Part shown: piece by piece, positions 18,613 to 28,918 of the stretch | Numbering within the stretch: position 1 is the first letter of the stretch | Layout: every line of letters begins with the position of its first letter | NCBI GenBank assembly: GCA_965262255.1 | Contig: OZ253505.1 | Location: 4,035,810 to 4,099,809, forward strand | Direction of reading: 5' to 3' | Origin: JANQQC01 sp965262255 | Lineage (GTDB): Bacteria > Pseudomonadota > Alphaproteobacteria > Caulobacterales > Hyphomonadaceae | Length of the DNA stretch: 64,000 nucleotides | Made by a program: the position numbers and the translations under genes | The notes under the pieces: model-generated | Database searches by the model: none | Told to the model about the DNA's origin: nothing | What the model saw: only the letters and a program-made list of their open reading frames with translations

Positions 18613-19793
18613 AAGTCATTATTTCAGGAGGCGGTATTGCAGGATTAACAGCCGCTTTATGTTGCTTGCACTTTAGACACGAGGTTATCGTTCTAGAGAA
18701 ATCTCCTGAATTGGGAGAAATCGGAGCCGGTATCCAAGTTCCTCCGAACGCAATGAAAGTGTTTGAGAAACTCGAGTTAGAAAATGCCTTTGAGGAATAT
18801 GCTTTCGAACCAGTTGCTATTGAAGGCAGATTGGGGCTTTCTGGCATGCATTTGTTTTCAGTCCCGCTAGCCGATACTGCAGTTTCTCGTTGGGGATCGA
18901 GGTATCTCCATATCCATCGTGCAGACTATATATCCTTACTAGAAAAAGCCCTGAGAAAGAAAGTACCAGACGTAGTTCGATTGAATCAAGAAGTGGTCGG
19001 GTACTCAAAACATAATGACTCCGTCTGTGCAAAACTACGTGATGGATCGGAAGTTTGGGGTGACGTATTAATTGGAGCTGACGGTATCCACTCTCCAATT
19101 CGAACTAAGATGTTAGGCGACGAAAAAGCGAAGTTTACTGGTAACGTTGCTTGGCGAGCAGTCGTTCCTATGGAACGACTGGGAAAAGAAATTCCTGATC
19201 CAACAGCATGTGGTTGGATGGGGAGAGGGGCACATGCTGTAACGTATCGACTGCGATGCGGAAAATTGGCAAACTTGGTAGCAGTTGTCGAACGCGATGA
19301 CTGGATTTCAGAGTCTTGGACTGAACAAGGAACAATTGATGAAGCCCTTTCAGATTTTAAGGGTTGGCATCCAATTATATTAAATATAATACGTAATTCT
19401 GATGCAATCTATCGCTGGGCACTATTTGATCGGCCACCTTTGAAATCATGGGTAGACGGACGCGTAGCAATCATCGGCGATGCCGCTCATCCGATGCTAC
19501 CATTTATGGCGCAAGGTGCAGCAATGGCAGTTGAAGATGCTTGGGTCGTAACGGAACGATTGAATAGATTTCAGACTGTCAATGAAGCGCTAAAATCCTA
19601 TCAGAATATTCGTTTCGAGCGTGCTTCCGGCGTTCAAGCTGGATCGCGAGCGAATGCAAAGACTTTTCATCAGCGCTCTACTTGGGGGCGTTTGAAAACC
19701 TATGGTCCGATGTGGCTAGCCGGAAAACTCGCTCCGACTGCTATTCACGCCAGATTAGACAACTTATATGGTTACGATGTGACTTCTGTTTAA
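18609..19793 (+). CDS. FAD-dependent monooxygenase, salicylate hydroxylase-like
   Basis: 394 residues, the usual length for single-component aromatic hydroxylases. The Rossmann motif GGGIAGLTAAL is at residues 7-17, the NAD(P)H/FAD DG motif VLIGADGIHS is near 155, and the FAD-ribityl motif GDAAHPMLPFMAQGAAMAVEDA is near 291. It most resembles salicylate 1-hydroxylase/6-hydroxynicotinate 3-monooxygenase (NahG-like) enzymes, which add one oxygen to an aromatic ring with NADH. The exact substrate cannot be told. Its start overlaps the broken upstream monooxygenase gene (ATGA), so its original promoter was probably far upstream and may be lost through the tnpB insertion. Confidence 0.88.
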   Translation: MKVIISGGGIAGLTAALCCLHFRHEVIVLEKSPELGEIGAGIQVPPNAMKVFEKLELENAFEEYAFEPVAIEGRLGLSGMHLFSVPLADTAVSRWGSRYLHIHRADYISLLEKALRKKVPDVVRLNQEVVGYSKHNDSVCAKLRDGSEVWGDVLIGADGIHSPIRTKMLGDEKAKFTGNVAWRAVVPMERLGKEIPDPTACGWMGRGAHAVTYRLRCGKLANLVAVVERDDWISESWTEQGTIDEALSDFKGWHPIILNIIRNSDAIYRWALFDRPPLKSWVDGRVAIIGDAAHPMLPFMAQGAAMAVEDAWVVTERLNRFQTVNEALKSYQNIRFERASGVQAGSRANAKTFHQRSTWGRLKTYGPMWLAGKLAPTAIHARLDNLYGYDVTSV

Positions 19794-19919
19794 TGTCTAC
19801 AATTAGCCAAGAAACGATGGAGTGAACGACTATAAATTGTTATCTGGATAAAAAAATTCCTCGCTTTGAATGTTGACTCTTTATGAGTGTATCTCATCAC
19901 GTTTTACCCGATGGAACTT

Positions 19920-21008
19920 TCATAACCTCAACCAATTTCTATATTTCGTCATAAACAGTCCTTTGCCTTTGATCATACTGGTTAGAAATGGACCAACAAC
20001 ATTCCCATCTAATACGCTTGCTCCATATTTTACTCCTAACGGAACAAGAAATGGTGGCGACGACCAAGGTTTGTACGGAGCAAGGTCTTCAATGGTCGCA
20101 CCATTCAGATACTTTTTAATAGTCTTGAATAACCAACCCGTCTGACGTTCAACTCCTACTACAGTCATAGCGTCGCCAGTCTCTGCAACATCACCAAGAG
20201 CAAATAATGCTGGGTATTTTGCTGGCCGTAACCATGGGTCGACTGTAACTCTTTGACTTGTCGCAGTTTTAACGTCGGGAATCGAAGACAAAAGTGATGT
20301 ATTTGGTTTGGAACCGGTCGTTGGAAAGATAGCAACATTTTCGAATACCGAATTATCAGTCAAAGTGGCTTTTCCTTGGAACGGGCTGGTAGCTTCGGCT
20401 AAATTTTCAACCTCAACACCAAGACGCACATCAACTCCAATAGACTTCAGTTGTTTAATCAAAAGCTGCCCAAACCGAGCAGGATAATTATCGAGCAGAC
20501 TTGGAGTCTTACAGGCCAAAATAACGGACTTGTTGGGGTACTTTGAGGAAACCTCTCCCGCCAACTCAATTCCAACTGGGCCAGCCCCGGCGACAACAAT
20601 CTCATTTGCAGATTGCACCAGTCGGTTTGCTGTGTGAACGGCTTCTTTGTATTGAGTAAGTTCGGATTGAGCCGGTTTGAAGGGAAGCGCGTATGTAGAC
20701 CCTGTTGCGACGATGCATATATCCCAATTCAGTGTCTCGCCAGATCTAAGTTGCACCGAGCCGTCTGCAATCTTATCGGCTTTGTCTTGAATATGTCGAC
20801 CGGTTTTAAGCATCAAATGATACGGAAGTACAAACCTATCGAATAACTCCGGTTCAACTATCGCTCGGATAGCAGCTACATTGTGAACAAAACTTGATTT
20901 GGGATCAATAAGTACAACGTTGCATAGCGAATCAATTCTACGCGCTAGCGCTATGCCTGCGTAGCCGCCACCAATTATAACCACATTGGTTTTGTTCGAG
21001 TCTGCCAA
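19920..21008 (-). CDS. NAD(P)/FAD oxidoreductase, FSP1/AIFM2-like (NDH-2 superfamily)
   Basis: 362 residues. IIGGGYAGIALARRI at about residues 11-25 binds FAD, and VVAGAGPVGIELAGEV near 140-155 binds NAD(P)H. The late motif ALGDVAETGD near 275 completes the FAD site. Length and layout match the FSP1/AIFM2 and type II NADH dehydrogenase superfamily, which pass electrons from NAD(P)H to quinones. No membrane anchor is obvious; a C-terminal amphipathic tail (MTKYRNWLRL) could bind the membrane. It runs convergent to the monooxygenase with about 125 bases between. Confidence 0.85.
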   Translation of the reverse strand: MADSNKTNVVIIGGGYAGIALARRIDSLCNVVLIDPKSSFVHNVAAIRAIVEPELFDRFVLPYHLMLKTGRHIQDKADKIADGSVQLRSGETLNWDICIVATGSTYALPFKPAQSELTQYKEAVHTANRLVQSANEIVVAGAGPVGIELAGEVSSKYPNKSVILACKTPSLLDNYPARFGQLLIKQLKSIGVDVRLGVEVENLAEATSPFQGKATLTDNSVFENVAIFPTTGSKPNTSLLSSIPDVKTATSQRVTVDPWLRPAKYPALFALGDVAETGDAMTVVGVERQTGWLFKTIKKYLNGATIEDLAPYKPWSSPPFLVPLGVKYGASVLDGNVVGPFLTSMIKGKGLFMTKYRNWLRL

Positions 21009-21777
21009 GTTACGAATTCCCTTCTTCTATAGTGTTCATGTCCAAAAGCATGTGTTGGAGCTGTCATACTCACATTATACCATGGTATATTCATGATAGT
21101 GTAGTAAAATGTACATTCGCCTCGCATATAACATTATAACGGGAAACAAAATTTAGGATAACCATTCCTAGAGAATCCAAGAAGGTAGTGTATTATTCGT
21201 TTCTGTGAGTGTTAAAAGTAATTATTTCATACTCGTTTCGGAACTGCTCTAAGTTTAAACAGTTTATGTTCTTGATAGGTAAAAAAACATAACTATATGT
21301 CTTGAGAGTATTTCTATTTGATGATCTTTGCCTTAGAGAGTGCAACTCGTGTCTGAGATATTTGTGAACTGGCAATAGAATTATGCTGATTCTTCTTGGT
21401 ATAAGCTTTTAGAGATTAGAACTTCAGGTATTGTCGGGCTGGCGTGTATTTCATTTGGCATGGCGGAGATTCCCCTCAGGTGGTATATGTTGGGCAAGGA
21501 TTGATTTTCGAGCGATTGAAGGAGCGTGGTACCCGCTTATGCCAGAACAAGAGCTGAAAAAACGTTACCCAGAAATTTATAGAACAGCGTTGGATCTGAT
21601 TCTTCGTGACGATTATGCAAGCATTTGTCTGGAAATTGAACAAGAGAGATAGTCATACTGCAACTGTTGCGAAACACAAAGTTTAGAAAAACTGCATTGG
21701 TTCGTTGAGTATGAGATTTGCTCCTTTAAGAAAAGGGTAAATTATTCTTTCCGTTCAGTGAGACCAATCAAAAAGCA
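21009..21777. other. Intergenic region with a possible coding fragment
   Basis: About 770 bases between the oxidoreductase start and the autotransporter end. The only protein-like stretch is at 21431-21652 (listed separately). No RNA gene or clear terminator was seen after the autotransporter stop. Confidence 0.45.
21431..21652 (+). CDS. Short unrecognised ORF, possibly a fragment
   Basis: 73 codons from a TTG. The second half (EGAWYPLMPEQELKKRYPEIYRT, then ALDLILRDDYASICLEIEQER) has normal protein composition and an amphipathic helix pattern, while the first half does not. ATG alternatives exist at 21539. No ribosome-binding site or family is apparent. It could be the tail of a degraded gene. 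Confidence 0.25.
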   Translation: MSGWRVFHLAWRRFPSGGICWARIDFRAIEGAWYPLMPEQELKKRYPEIYRTALDLILRDDYASICLEIEQER

Positions 21778-24700
21778 CTACCAAGACCACCTAATTCCTG
21801 TCGAGAGATAGGTTGAATCTCGTTTCTCGACACCACCTTTCAAACTAGTCTTGAATGCCGCCTGTCCAAACCACGCTGAAGTCGGAGATAATTCAACCTC
21901 ACCTCCGAATCCTATTTCCGCTAACACTGTTCCCTTGCTGTCTGAGAAGGTTTCTGTTGCGAAGGTGATGTCCCATGAGTCTAATGTATCTATGTATAAA
22001 TTTGCAAGTCCATAGAATTGATTGGCATCGCTCTTATACTCTATTCTTGCTCCCCCTCTTAATGTCAAGTTTGAATCCCCTCCAAAATCTACTGACTGCC
22101 CTCTTGCTGTTGTGGTATTTCCTCCATCAACGTTACCCCAGTTCAGTTGCCCGCTGTATAGAAGCGTGTATTCATCATTGATTGAGTATCGTTTTCCGAC
22201 CTCTGCACTGAGAAGCATTGCCGTAGACTCATGACCATCTAGTACTGTTCCAATACTGTTACCCACTTCGAAATCCGCTGAAACTTGATTGTATTGAAGT
22301 TGGGTATCAACGTAGGTTCCATCCTTCATATAAACAGTTGCTGTTCCTCCAATTCCAAAACCTTTTGCCGTATATGTTCCGGCAACGTTGAAAGCCGACA
22401 CATCCACTTCCATACTATTGTATTGAATAGTTGCACCATAAACGACAGTACCGAAATCATTTTTGGTTGTCGCTAGATCATACCCTATCTGGAAACCGGT
22501 GTTTGACGACTCATATTCTGCTGAACCTTCACGAGCTGTGCCGTAACCATTATTCCTAGAAAATACTCTGCTCCAGTAAGGGGCATTAGAGTCTGCGGTT
22601 CGACGCTCATACAGAGTCGGCGCTCTTGTAAATCCATCGAGCAAAGCAATCGGTGTAGCCACTAACATGACACTACTGGCAGCGTGTTTCCTTCTGACCG
22701 AGAAAGTTGTATCCGTACTATTGAAGGTCAGTTCGTAATCGTAAGCCCCTGATGATTGCGGATTCCGCATAATTTCAAATGCCGACGCTGAAGCTGTTCC
22801 AGACACATCTACAATGACAATAGCCTTGTCTTCTTCACCCCCTGTCTGTGTAGAAACATCTCTGATATCCAGCTGTGTTGTCCCGGTAACATTGTTAACG
22901 ATATTGACTAAGTCTGCTGACCCTGTATAGAAATTTGCATCCAGCTTAATGATCCCTCCTCCGACGAGGTTTGACCGGAATGTTACGCCGTCTTGGACAG
23001 TACCATTTTGAAGAGAGACCGTTCCTTTAAGATCAAAGTCCGTCGCATCCACATGATTATCAGACCCACTGAAACTTACTGTGGCTTGATTACCAACTAC
23101 GATCTTTTCCCAGTTCAACCATCGTTCTTGTGTCATAGTTGCTGAGAATGTACCTCCATTAAACGTCAAAATGTCTTCAGGTTGTGTGTTACCACTATCA
23201 TCCCCTCCATCTAATATCGATGTTCCAAATGTCGGTTCGGCAAAAGTTAGGGTATCAGCTCCTGCTCCCAATCTAACTGCTCCAGAGATTGAAGCTCCCG
23301 AATTTACATTCACAACTGAAGCGCCCTCATCGTTACGAATAGCGATTGTTCCTGTAATAACAGCTCCTGAATTTAGAGTGATATTGGTCGCTCCTCCGTC
23401 AGTCAGTGTGTCGATGGCCGCACCTTGTGTTCCTCCTGTGACTGCGCCTGCTAGCGTAATGGTTATGGCTCCCGTTCCACTGTTCTGAGCATGTATAGCG
23501 CTCGCACTCTGACTCTGAACCGTTCCATTCAACATAATTGACGTAGGCCCTGAGCCATTGTTTATCGATCGTACTGCGTGGTGAACCCCAGATACATTGT
23601 TCGCAGAAATAGTTACGCTTGTAACATTCGCTCCGGCATTAACGTTTATGCTTCCCGCGTTCACATTTGCGTTACCAACGGCAGTTGCCGTAACTGTCGC
23701 TGAGGTGGTCACAGCTATTGTTCCACGACCGAGATTTTCTACATCCAAGGCAACAGATCGACTTCCAGTGACATTACCTGTGGTTGTCACACTAACGTTA
23801 CCGGTTCCGCCAGCATTCTTAGCGACAACACCTCCCAAAACAGAAGTCGCGTTGACCGTAATACTCCCGCTGGTCGTCGTAGCATCAATCCCTACCGTTC
23901 CTCCGGTGGTTGATCCCGTGGCATTGATCGTTACCGAGCCGTTCGTTCCGGTATTCTTTGCAACGATTCCATTGCGTCCACCTGATGTCGTAGACGCATT
24001 AACGCTGACTTGTCTGCCACGACCTTCCGCTTCAATCGCTATTCCAGCTGCATTACTCGCAACGACATTTGCTGCAGTTATTGTTACATTACCGTTTCCA
24101 GTGGATGTTGCTTTTATCGCAGACCCGGCTCCGGTTAGAGTCGCTGTACCCGTTAATTGAACTGAAACCGCTCCGTTCCCTGTCGTTGAAGCTAGAATTA
24201 CACCGCTCGCTGTTCCAGAAGCCGTTAAGGCTCCTCCATTGGCTTCTTGAGTAAACGTAACCGATGCTTTTCCGGACATCGAAATCGCAACATCGGAACT
24301 CACCGAAACCGTCGCTAATCTAGTAAGGTTAGCGATCAGATTCTCGTTTCCGCGAGCAATGATATTCTCTAAAGCAGTAATTGCACCAGAACAGTTAAAT
24401 GTTCCTGCAGTCGATGTTCCTTGACAGTTGGTGACACCTGCTACTCCAAGCAGTCTGAACGATTTGGTAGTGGAATCGAAACTCAGAGTGTAGAAGTATC
24501 CGCCTGACCGAATACGAGTTGTATTGAGTGTCAATGCATTCGAGGTGACTGTTCCTGTAACAGTAATTATGGAAATTGGGTTTTCTGTTCGATTCGAATT
24601 GTTTGAAGGCGTAATGTCTCTTACGTTTAATTGTTTTCTACCTGTCATACTACCTCGAACGGTTATTGTATCGGAAGCACCGGTTGCGAAATTAACGTCG

Positions 24701-27700
24701 ATTGCAATAGTTCCTGTTACGTTGTTTCCTAGCGTGTTGAAGTTTCCGGTAGTAATAAGGCGATCATTCGTGTCACCATCTTGGAGTGACAAAGTTCCAA
24801 GAAGGCGAAGTTCCTCAGCAGTCACTGTATTGGATGCGTTGAATTTAAGCGTTGCACCGCTTGCGACAGTTATTCTTTCCCAATTTCTTAAATTGGCTGC
24901 GACTGCCGTTACGGTTCCCGAACTGAATGTTAGACTATCAATCGAACTATCCGTAGATACATCTTCACCGCCATCTAAACGGATTGACGAGTTAAACTTC
25001 GTACTATTAAAGGTGAGCTGATCTTCGCCGCCACCCAGTTCCACATCGCCTTTAAGTTCGGCAGTATTGTTGACGGTGATTACGGAAGAACCGTTGAGGT
25101 TTTTGATGGATTTTTGTCCACCTATATCTCCTCCATTGATGACTATTGTCGTTGTCCCACTGCCTGCTTTTGTGTTTAAAGCAAAACCTTGATCCCCAGA
25201 TGTGATGTTTCCTGAAACTGTGACTGAAACATTGCCTTGACCCTCCACAAAAGCTCTTATTCCATCTGTTTGTCCGGTGATAGCGCCTGACGTTACAATT
25301 GAGATCGATCCCGTTGTTGTGGTTTTCGCTTCTACGCCGTGTTTAGCTCCAGTGACTCCGGCTAGAACAAGGTCAATATTATCTCCGGAATTGATGACCT
25401 CCACTCCTGAGAATGCCCCTGCATTTGCCGTTGAACGCACAAGTTTAGTTGCTGTCGCTGTAATCGTTCCCGTGCTGGTATGATTGATGAAAACACCTCG
25501 TTTTTTACCCGTCACTTGACCAACGTTCACTAGAACGGAACCCGAGCCAGTTTTTTCGATATAAACGCCATCCCCTGCGACCCCAGTGACATTGCCTGTC
25601 GCATTTACAGTTACTCCAGCACCACCTTTATCGTCGATAAATACGCCGTTATGCCCACTTAAACTGCCGTTACTCACTACTGTAACGGATACAGCGCCAC
25701 CGCTAGCATCATTATTGAGAAATATTCCGGCATGTTTATCGCCTGATCCATTTGCCGTAACTGCTCCATTTGCTACTACGGAAATCGCTCCACCAGCAAA
25801 ATTACGAACATCAATCCCATTAGTGCCAGCAATAAGTGCTGAAGCTGTAACTGAGACTCCACCTGAGCCTGTCTTATTGACATAAACGCCATCGCCTCCA
25901 ACACCAGTGACATTGCCTGTTGCATTTACAGTTACTCTAGCCCCACCTTTATCGTCAATAAATACGCCGTTATGTCCACTTAAACTGCCATTACTCCCAA
26001 CTGCAACGGATATAGCACCACCGCTAGCATCATTATTGAGAAATATCCCTGCATGTTTATCGCCGGATCCACTTGCGGCAACTGCTCCGTTCGCGACAAT
26101 AGTAATCGCTCCACCAGCAAAATTTCGAACATCAATCCCGTTAGTGCCAGCATTAACTGCAGAAGTTGTAACTGAGACACCTCCTGTGCCTCTATTCAAA
26201 GCGTAGATTGCGGTCGCACTGCTTCCTGTTACGGTTCTGCTAGCCGAAACAGTGACTGATCCAGTTCCCGAACTATGATTGAAGGCCGTAATTCCACTTT
26301 TTCCTCCGGATACCGTTCCTGTTGTACTCACCGACACACTGCTACCTGACCCCCGAGCTTCAATCGCCGTTGCACTGGCATTATTTGCATTGACCTGAAC
26401 GGCTCTAACGCTGACCGCTCCGGTTCCAGAAGAAAACGCTCGCACCGCTGTTCCGGAGCCTTGGAGATTGGCCGTTCCCGTCAATGTGACGTTCACTGCA
26501 CCATTTCCTGTTGTCGAGGCATCTATAGCGCCTGAAGCATTTCCGGTGGCGTTAATTGATCCTCCGTTGGCTGCTTGCGTAAAAGTGACGGCGGCACTTC
26601 CTACCATACTTATAGCTTTGAACGATGAAACCGTTACCGTTGCCCCGCTTGCCAGCGTTGCCGATATGTTTGTGTTGCCTGTTTTTGAAATGTACTCAGG
26701 CGTCGAAATAGTTCCCGCGCAACTGAACACTCCCGTAACCGAGCTCGATTCTGTACACCTTAGGACACTGCGAGTCGAATTAAGCTCAATGTGCCGATTA
26801 CTAGTTACGGTGATCGTATATTTGTATCCGCCCGCAAGAAACTCACTGTTCTCTAACGAGAATACAGAAGCGTTTTGACCAGTTCCGGTTAGCGATAGTA
26901 TCCGAACTTTAGTATCAACCACATGTTGGGAACCACTCGGAGTTACATCATTCAATCTGATTTTGATATTACCAGTTACCGTTCCCGAAACGACAACTCG
27001 GTCGGAGGTTTTGGTTGTGAAATTGACATCAACGTGGATCACGCCGCTACCTGAGAGATTTCCCTCTATATCGAGATGGTCGCCGACAGTTCCGTCTTGA
27101 AGAGACAGAACGCCATCAACGACAACGCTATCGAATCCTAAATCTTGGCCGCTACCCGTTCCTTTACCAAGGAACTTAGCGGTTCCACTCGAACTTATTT
27201 TTAGAGTTTCCCAGTTAGTGAAATTGGATGCCGTTACCGTCCATGTTCCGGAATTAAAGTTTAGAACATCGTTATCGTTCGTATGACTCCCGCCATCTAT
27301 TTTCTGAGATGCACCCAACGTATAGCTTCCGCCATTGAACTTTATCTCGTCGTTGCCTTCTCCGAGTTTGACGAAGCCGACCATACTTGCGCCAGAGTTG
27401 ACGGTAACGGTGGCTGAAACTTGGGCGGCAGCTTGGTTCTTGGTAACGACTATCACTCCTTTACCGGTTGTTCCTATGACCGAACCGCTATTGAGGACTA
27501 TCGTAGCGGTTGGAGAGGCCGTTGAAGACGAATTGGTATTGTCAATTTTTATTGCCGCGATGTCTTTGCTTGTTGAAGACCCCGTTGCTTTTACTGCTCC
27601 CGCCGTAGTTATGCTGACGGGGCCGTTGTTCGAGTCGATATTGATGGCGTAGTAACCACTGCTCGTTACGTTCTTTGTCGAAACAGTTACACGCCCACCG

Positions 27701-28803
27701 ACATTTCCTTTTGATCGGATTACGCCTAAGGCCCCGGTATTTGTATTATTTATATCCCCCGTCGTCGTTATCGTAACGACATTTGTCGTTGAAGAACTAG
27801 TCGCTTGAGTGGTGAAAATTGTTCCAGACGTGTGTTCTCCCGTCATATCTCCCGTAACTGAGATCGTCGCGTTGCCAGAGTGATTTACATCAACTGCCAT
27901 TCTACGGGCGTTAATGGTTCCCGAAGTATTTACTGTTACATTTTTTCCGCTGAGGGTAATTGCGTTATATCCAATTCCTTCCGGCCTCGCACTGAAAGAA
28001 TTTGTACTAACACTTATGTCACCGCTAGAAGTTATGTCTGCAAGATGTGCGCTCGTTACCGCACCAGTTACAGAAAAGGTAAATGTCCCCGTCCTGTTGG
28101 TTCGGGCAAAAATTACTCGGTTTGAAGTATTTGCTGAACTCAAAGTAAATGTTATTGGATTGTTACCAGAAGCATTACCAGTAGAAAGGTATATTCCTAT
28201 ATTCTCATTAGTTCCTGAGTTCGTGATCGATCCAATATTTGCTGATATCGTTACATCGCTTACGATGACACCCATGCCAAATGCATTTCCGTTATAAGTA
28301 ATTGAACTTACATTGACACTTATCACCGACGAAACGGTAGTAGAACTTGTATTGGCTTCATCGTTATTGACTGAAATTCCGGGTTTTCCAGATGCGGTGA
28401 TGTTTCCCGCGGTGATCGAAACATTTCCTTTGCTTCTCGTCCAAATCCCCCCGCCGCCTGCCGTGATATTCGCCGTGCTAATCGTGATGTTGGTGGCTAG
28501 TGTTTGAGCATTTGCTGCAATTCCCGCGGTGCGAGATGCACGAATTGCATAGCTGGAGGAAGCTGCTACGGAGATATTTCCATTGACTGATATCGTAATC
28601 GGCGAATTTCCTGCATCCACGTAATCGTTATTGCCAAAAATATTTTTAACGTCAATAGCAGACGGCACATTTGAAGAGGCTTCAATATCCTGACCATTGG
28701 CCGACTGAGAAAATCTTACGCCAGTCGCTCCACCTGTAGCAATGCTAAAGGCAAAAATGGGTAAACTACCTCCAGAGACTTCAACATTTGTTGAGGAACC
28801 CAA
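21778..28803 (-). CDS. Giant autotransporter adhesin (passenger plus beta-barrel), out of frame with its signal peptide
   Basis: The 2341-codon frame opens at TTG 28803 but stays open upstream to about 28957, without a credible start. Three passenger modules repeat a layout: a cysteine pair (CTESSSVTGVFSC, CQGTSTAGTFNC and, upstream, CTKTNNSATRTVTHTC), then many short GxVxVxxxG beta-helix repeats, then an NWE motif (NWETLKIS, NWERITVA, NWEKIVVG) and an SLQDG motif. The C-terminal 270 or so residues (from about WSRVFSRNNGYG) form an autotransporter beta-barrel ending in GIRWSW. Removing one G from the 9-G tract joins this frame to the leader at 29149 and gives one 2456-residue protein, so the gene is OFF here. 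Predicted role: surface adhesion or shielding. Confidence 0.9.
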   Translation of the reverse strand: MGSSTNVEVSGGSLPIFAFSIATGGATGVRFSQSANGQDIEASSNVPSAIDVKNIFGNNDYVDAGNSPITISVNGNISVAASSSYAIRASRTAGIAANAQTLATNITISTANITAGGGGIWTRSKGNVSITAGNITASGKPGISVNNDEANTSSTTVSSVISVNVSSITYNGNAFGMGVIVSDVTISANIGSITNSGTNENIGIYLSTGNASGNNPITFTLSSANTSNRVIFARTNRTGTFTFSVTGAVTSAHLADITSSGDISVSTNSFSARPEGIGYNAITLSGKNVTVNTSGTINARRMAVDVNHSGNATISVTGDMTGEHTSGTIFTTQATSSSTTNVVTITTTGDINNTNTGALGVIRSKGNVGGRVTVSTKNVTSSGYYAINIDSNNGPVSITTAGAVKATGSSTSKDIAAIKIDNTNSSSTASPTATIVLNSGSVIGTTGKGVIVVTKNQAAAQVSATVTVNSGASMVGFVKLGEGNDEIKFNGGSYTLGASQKIDGGSHTNDNDVLNFNSGTWTVTASNFTNWETLKISSSGTAKFLGKGTGSGQDLGFDSVVVDGVLSLQDGTVGDHLDIEGNLSGSGVIHVDVNFTTKTSDRVVVSGTVTGNIKIRLNDVTPSGSQHVVDTKVRILSLTGTGQNASVFSLENSEFLAGGYKYTITVTSNRHIELNSTRSVLRCTESSSVTGVFSCAGTISTPEYISKTGNTNISATLASGATVTVSSFKAISMVGSAAVTFTQAANGGSINATGNASGAIDASTTGNGAVNVTLTGTANLQGSGTAVRAFSSGTGAVSVRAVQVNANNASATAIEARGSGSSVSVSTTGTVSGGKSGITAFNHSSGTGSVTVSASRTVTGSSATAIYALNRGTGGVSVTTSAVNAGTNGIDVRNFAGGAITIVANGAVAASGSGDKHAGIFLNNDASGGAISVAVGSNGSLSGHNGVFIDDKGGARVTVNATGNVTGVGGDGVYVNKTGSGGVSVTASALIAGTNGIDVRNFAGGAISVVANGAVTANGSGDKHAGIFLNNDASGGAVSVTVVSNGSLSGHNGVFIDDKGGAGVTVNATGNVTGVAGDGVYIEKTGSGSVLVNVGQVTGKKRGVFINHTSTGTITATATKLVRSTANAGAFSGVEVINSGDNIDLVLAGVTGAKHGVEAKTTTTGSISIVTSGAITGQTDGIRAFVEGQGNVSVTVSGNITSGDQGFALNTKAGSGTTTIVINGGDIGGQKSIKNLNGSSVITVNNTAELKGDVELGGGEDQLTFNSTKFNSSIRLDGGEDVSTDSSIDSLTFSSGTVTAVAANLRNWERITVASGATLKFNASNTVTAEELRLLGTLSLQDGDTNDRLITTGNFNTLGNNVTGTIAIDVNFATGASDTITVRGSMTGRKQLNVRDITPSNNSNRTENPISIITVTGTVTSNALTLNTTRIRSGGYFYTLSFDSTTKSFRLLGVAGVTNCQGTSTAGTFNCSGAITALENIIARGNENLIANLTRLATVSVSSDVAISMSGKASVTFTQEANGGALTASGTASGVILASTTGNGAVSVQLTGTATLTGAGSAIKATSTGNGNVTITAANVVASNAAGIAIEAEGRGRQVSVNASTTSGGRNGIVAKNTGTNGSVTINATGSTTGGTVGIDATTTSGSITVNATSVLGGVVAKNAGGTGNVSVTTTGNVTGSRSVALDVENLGRGTIAVTTSATVTATAVGNANVNAGSINVNAGANVTSVTISANNVSGVHHAVRSINNGSGPTSIMLNGTVQSQSASAIHAQNSGTGAITITLAGAVTGGTQGAAIDTLTDGGATNITLNSGAVITGTIAIRNDEGASVVNVNSGASISGAVRLGAGADTLTFAEPTFGTSILDGGDDSGNTQPEDILTFNGGTFSATMTQERWLNWEKIVVGNQATVSFSGSDNHVDATDFDLKGTVSLQNGTVQDGVTFRSNLVGGGIIKLDANFYTGSADLVNIVNNVTGTTQLDIRDVSTQTGGEEDKAIVIVDVSGTASASAFEIMRNPQSSGAYDYELTFNSTDTTFSVRRKHAASSVMLVATPIALLDGFTRAPTLYERRTADSNAPYWSRVFSRNNGYGTAREGSAEYESSNTGFQIGYDLATTKNDFGTVVYGATIQYNSMEVDVSAFNVAGTYTAKGFGIGGTATVYMKDGTYVDTQLQYNQVSADFEVGNSIGTVLDGHESTAMLLSAEVGKRYSINDEYTLLYSGQLNWGNVDGGNTTTARGQSVDFGGDSNLTLRGGARIEYKSDANQFYGLANLYIDTLDSWDITFATETFSDSKGTVLAEIGFGGEVELSPTSAWFGQAAFKTSLKGGVEKRDSTYLSTGIRWSW
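25565..26206 (-). repeat. Near-identical 321-bp tandem repeat in the autotransporter passenger
   Basis: Two adjacent copies, 25565-25885 and 25886-26206, encode 107-residue units with the same series (VTGVxGDGVY, TNGIDVRNFAGGAI, HAGIFLNNDASGGA, LSGHNGVFIDDKGGA). They differ at scattered bases only. The unit is a multiple of three, so copy-number change would keep the frame and change passenger length. Confidence 0.9.
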
Positions 28804-28918
28804 AGTTACGTTTATGTTGCCCGCATTGTTTCCCCATTCACTTTCTCGAATAAAGCTAATTCGTGTAGTAATGCTAGACTGACTACAGGTATGAGTTACC
28901 GTTCTTGTTGCACTATTA

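Noticed and set aside
22022..28507. Many plus-strand ORFs of 60-187 codons opposite the autotransporter
   Set aside because: They are shadows of the repetitive Thr/Ser/Gly/Val-rich coding sequence, with low-complexity Pro/Ala/Val products and no ribosome-binding sites.
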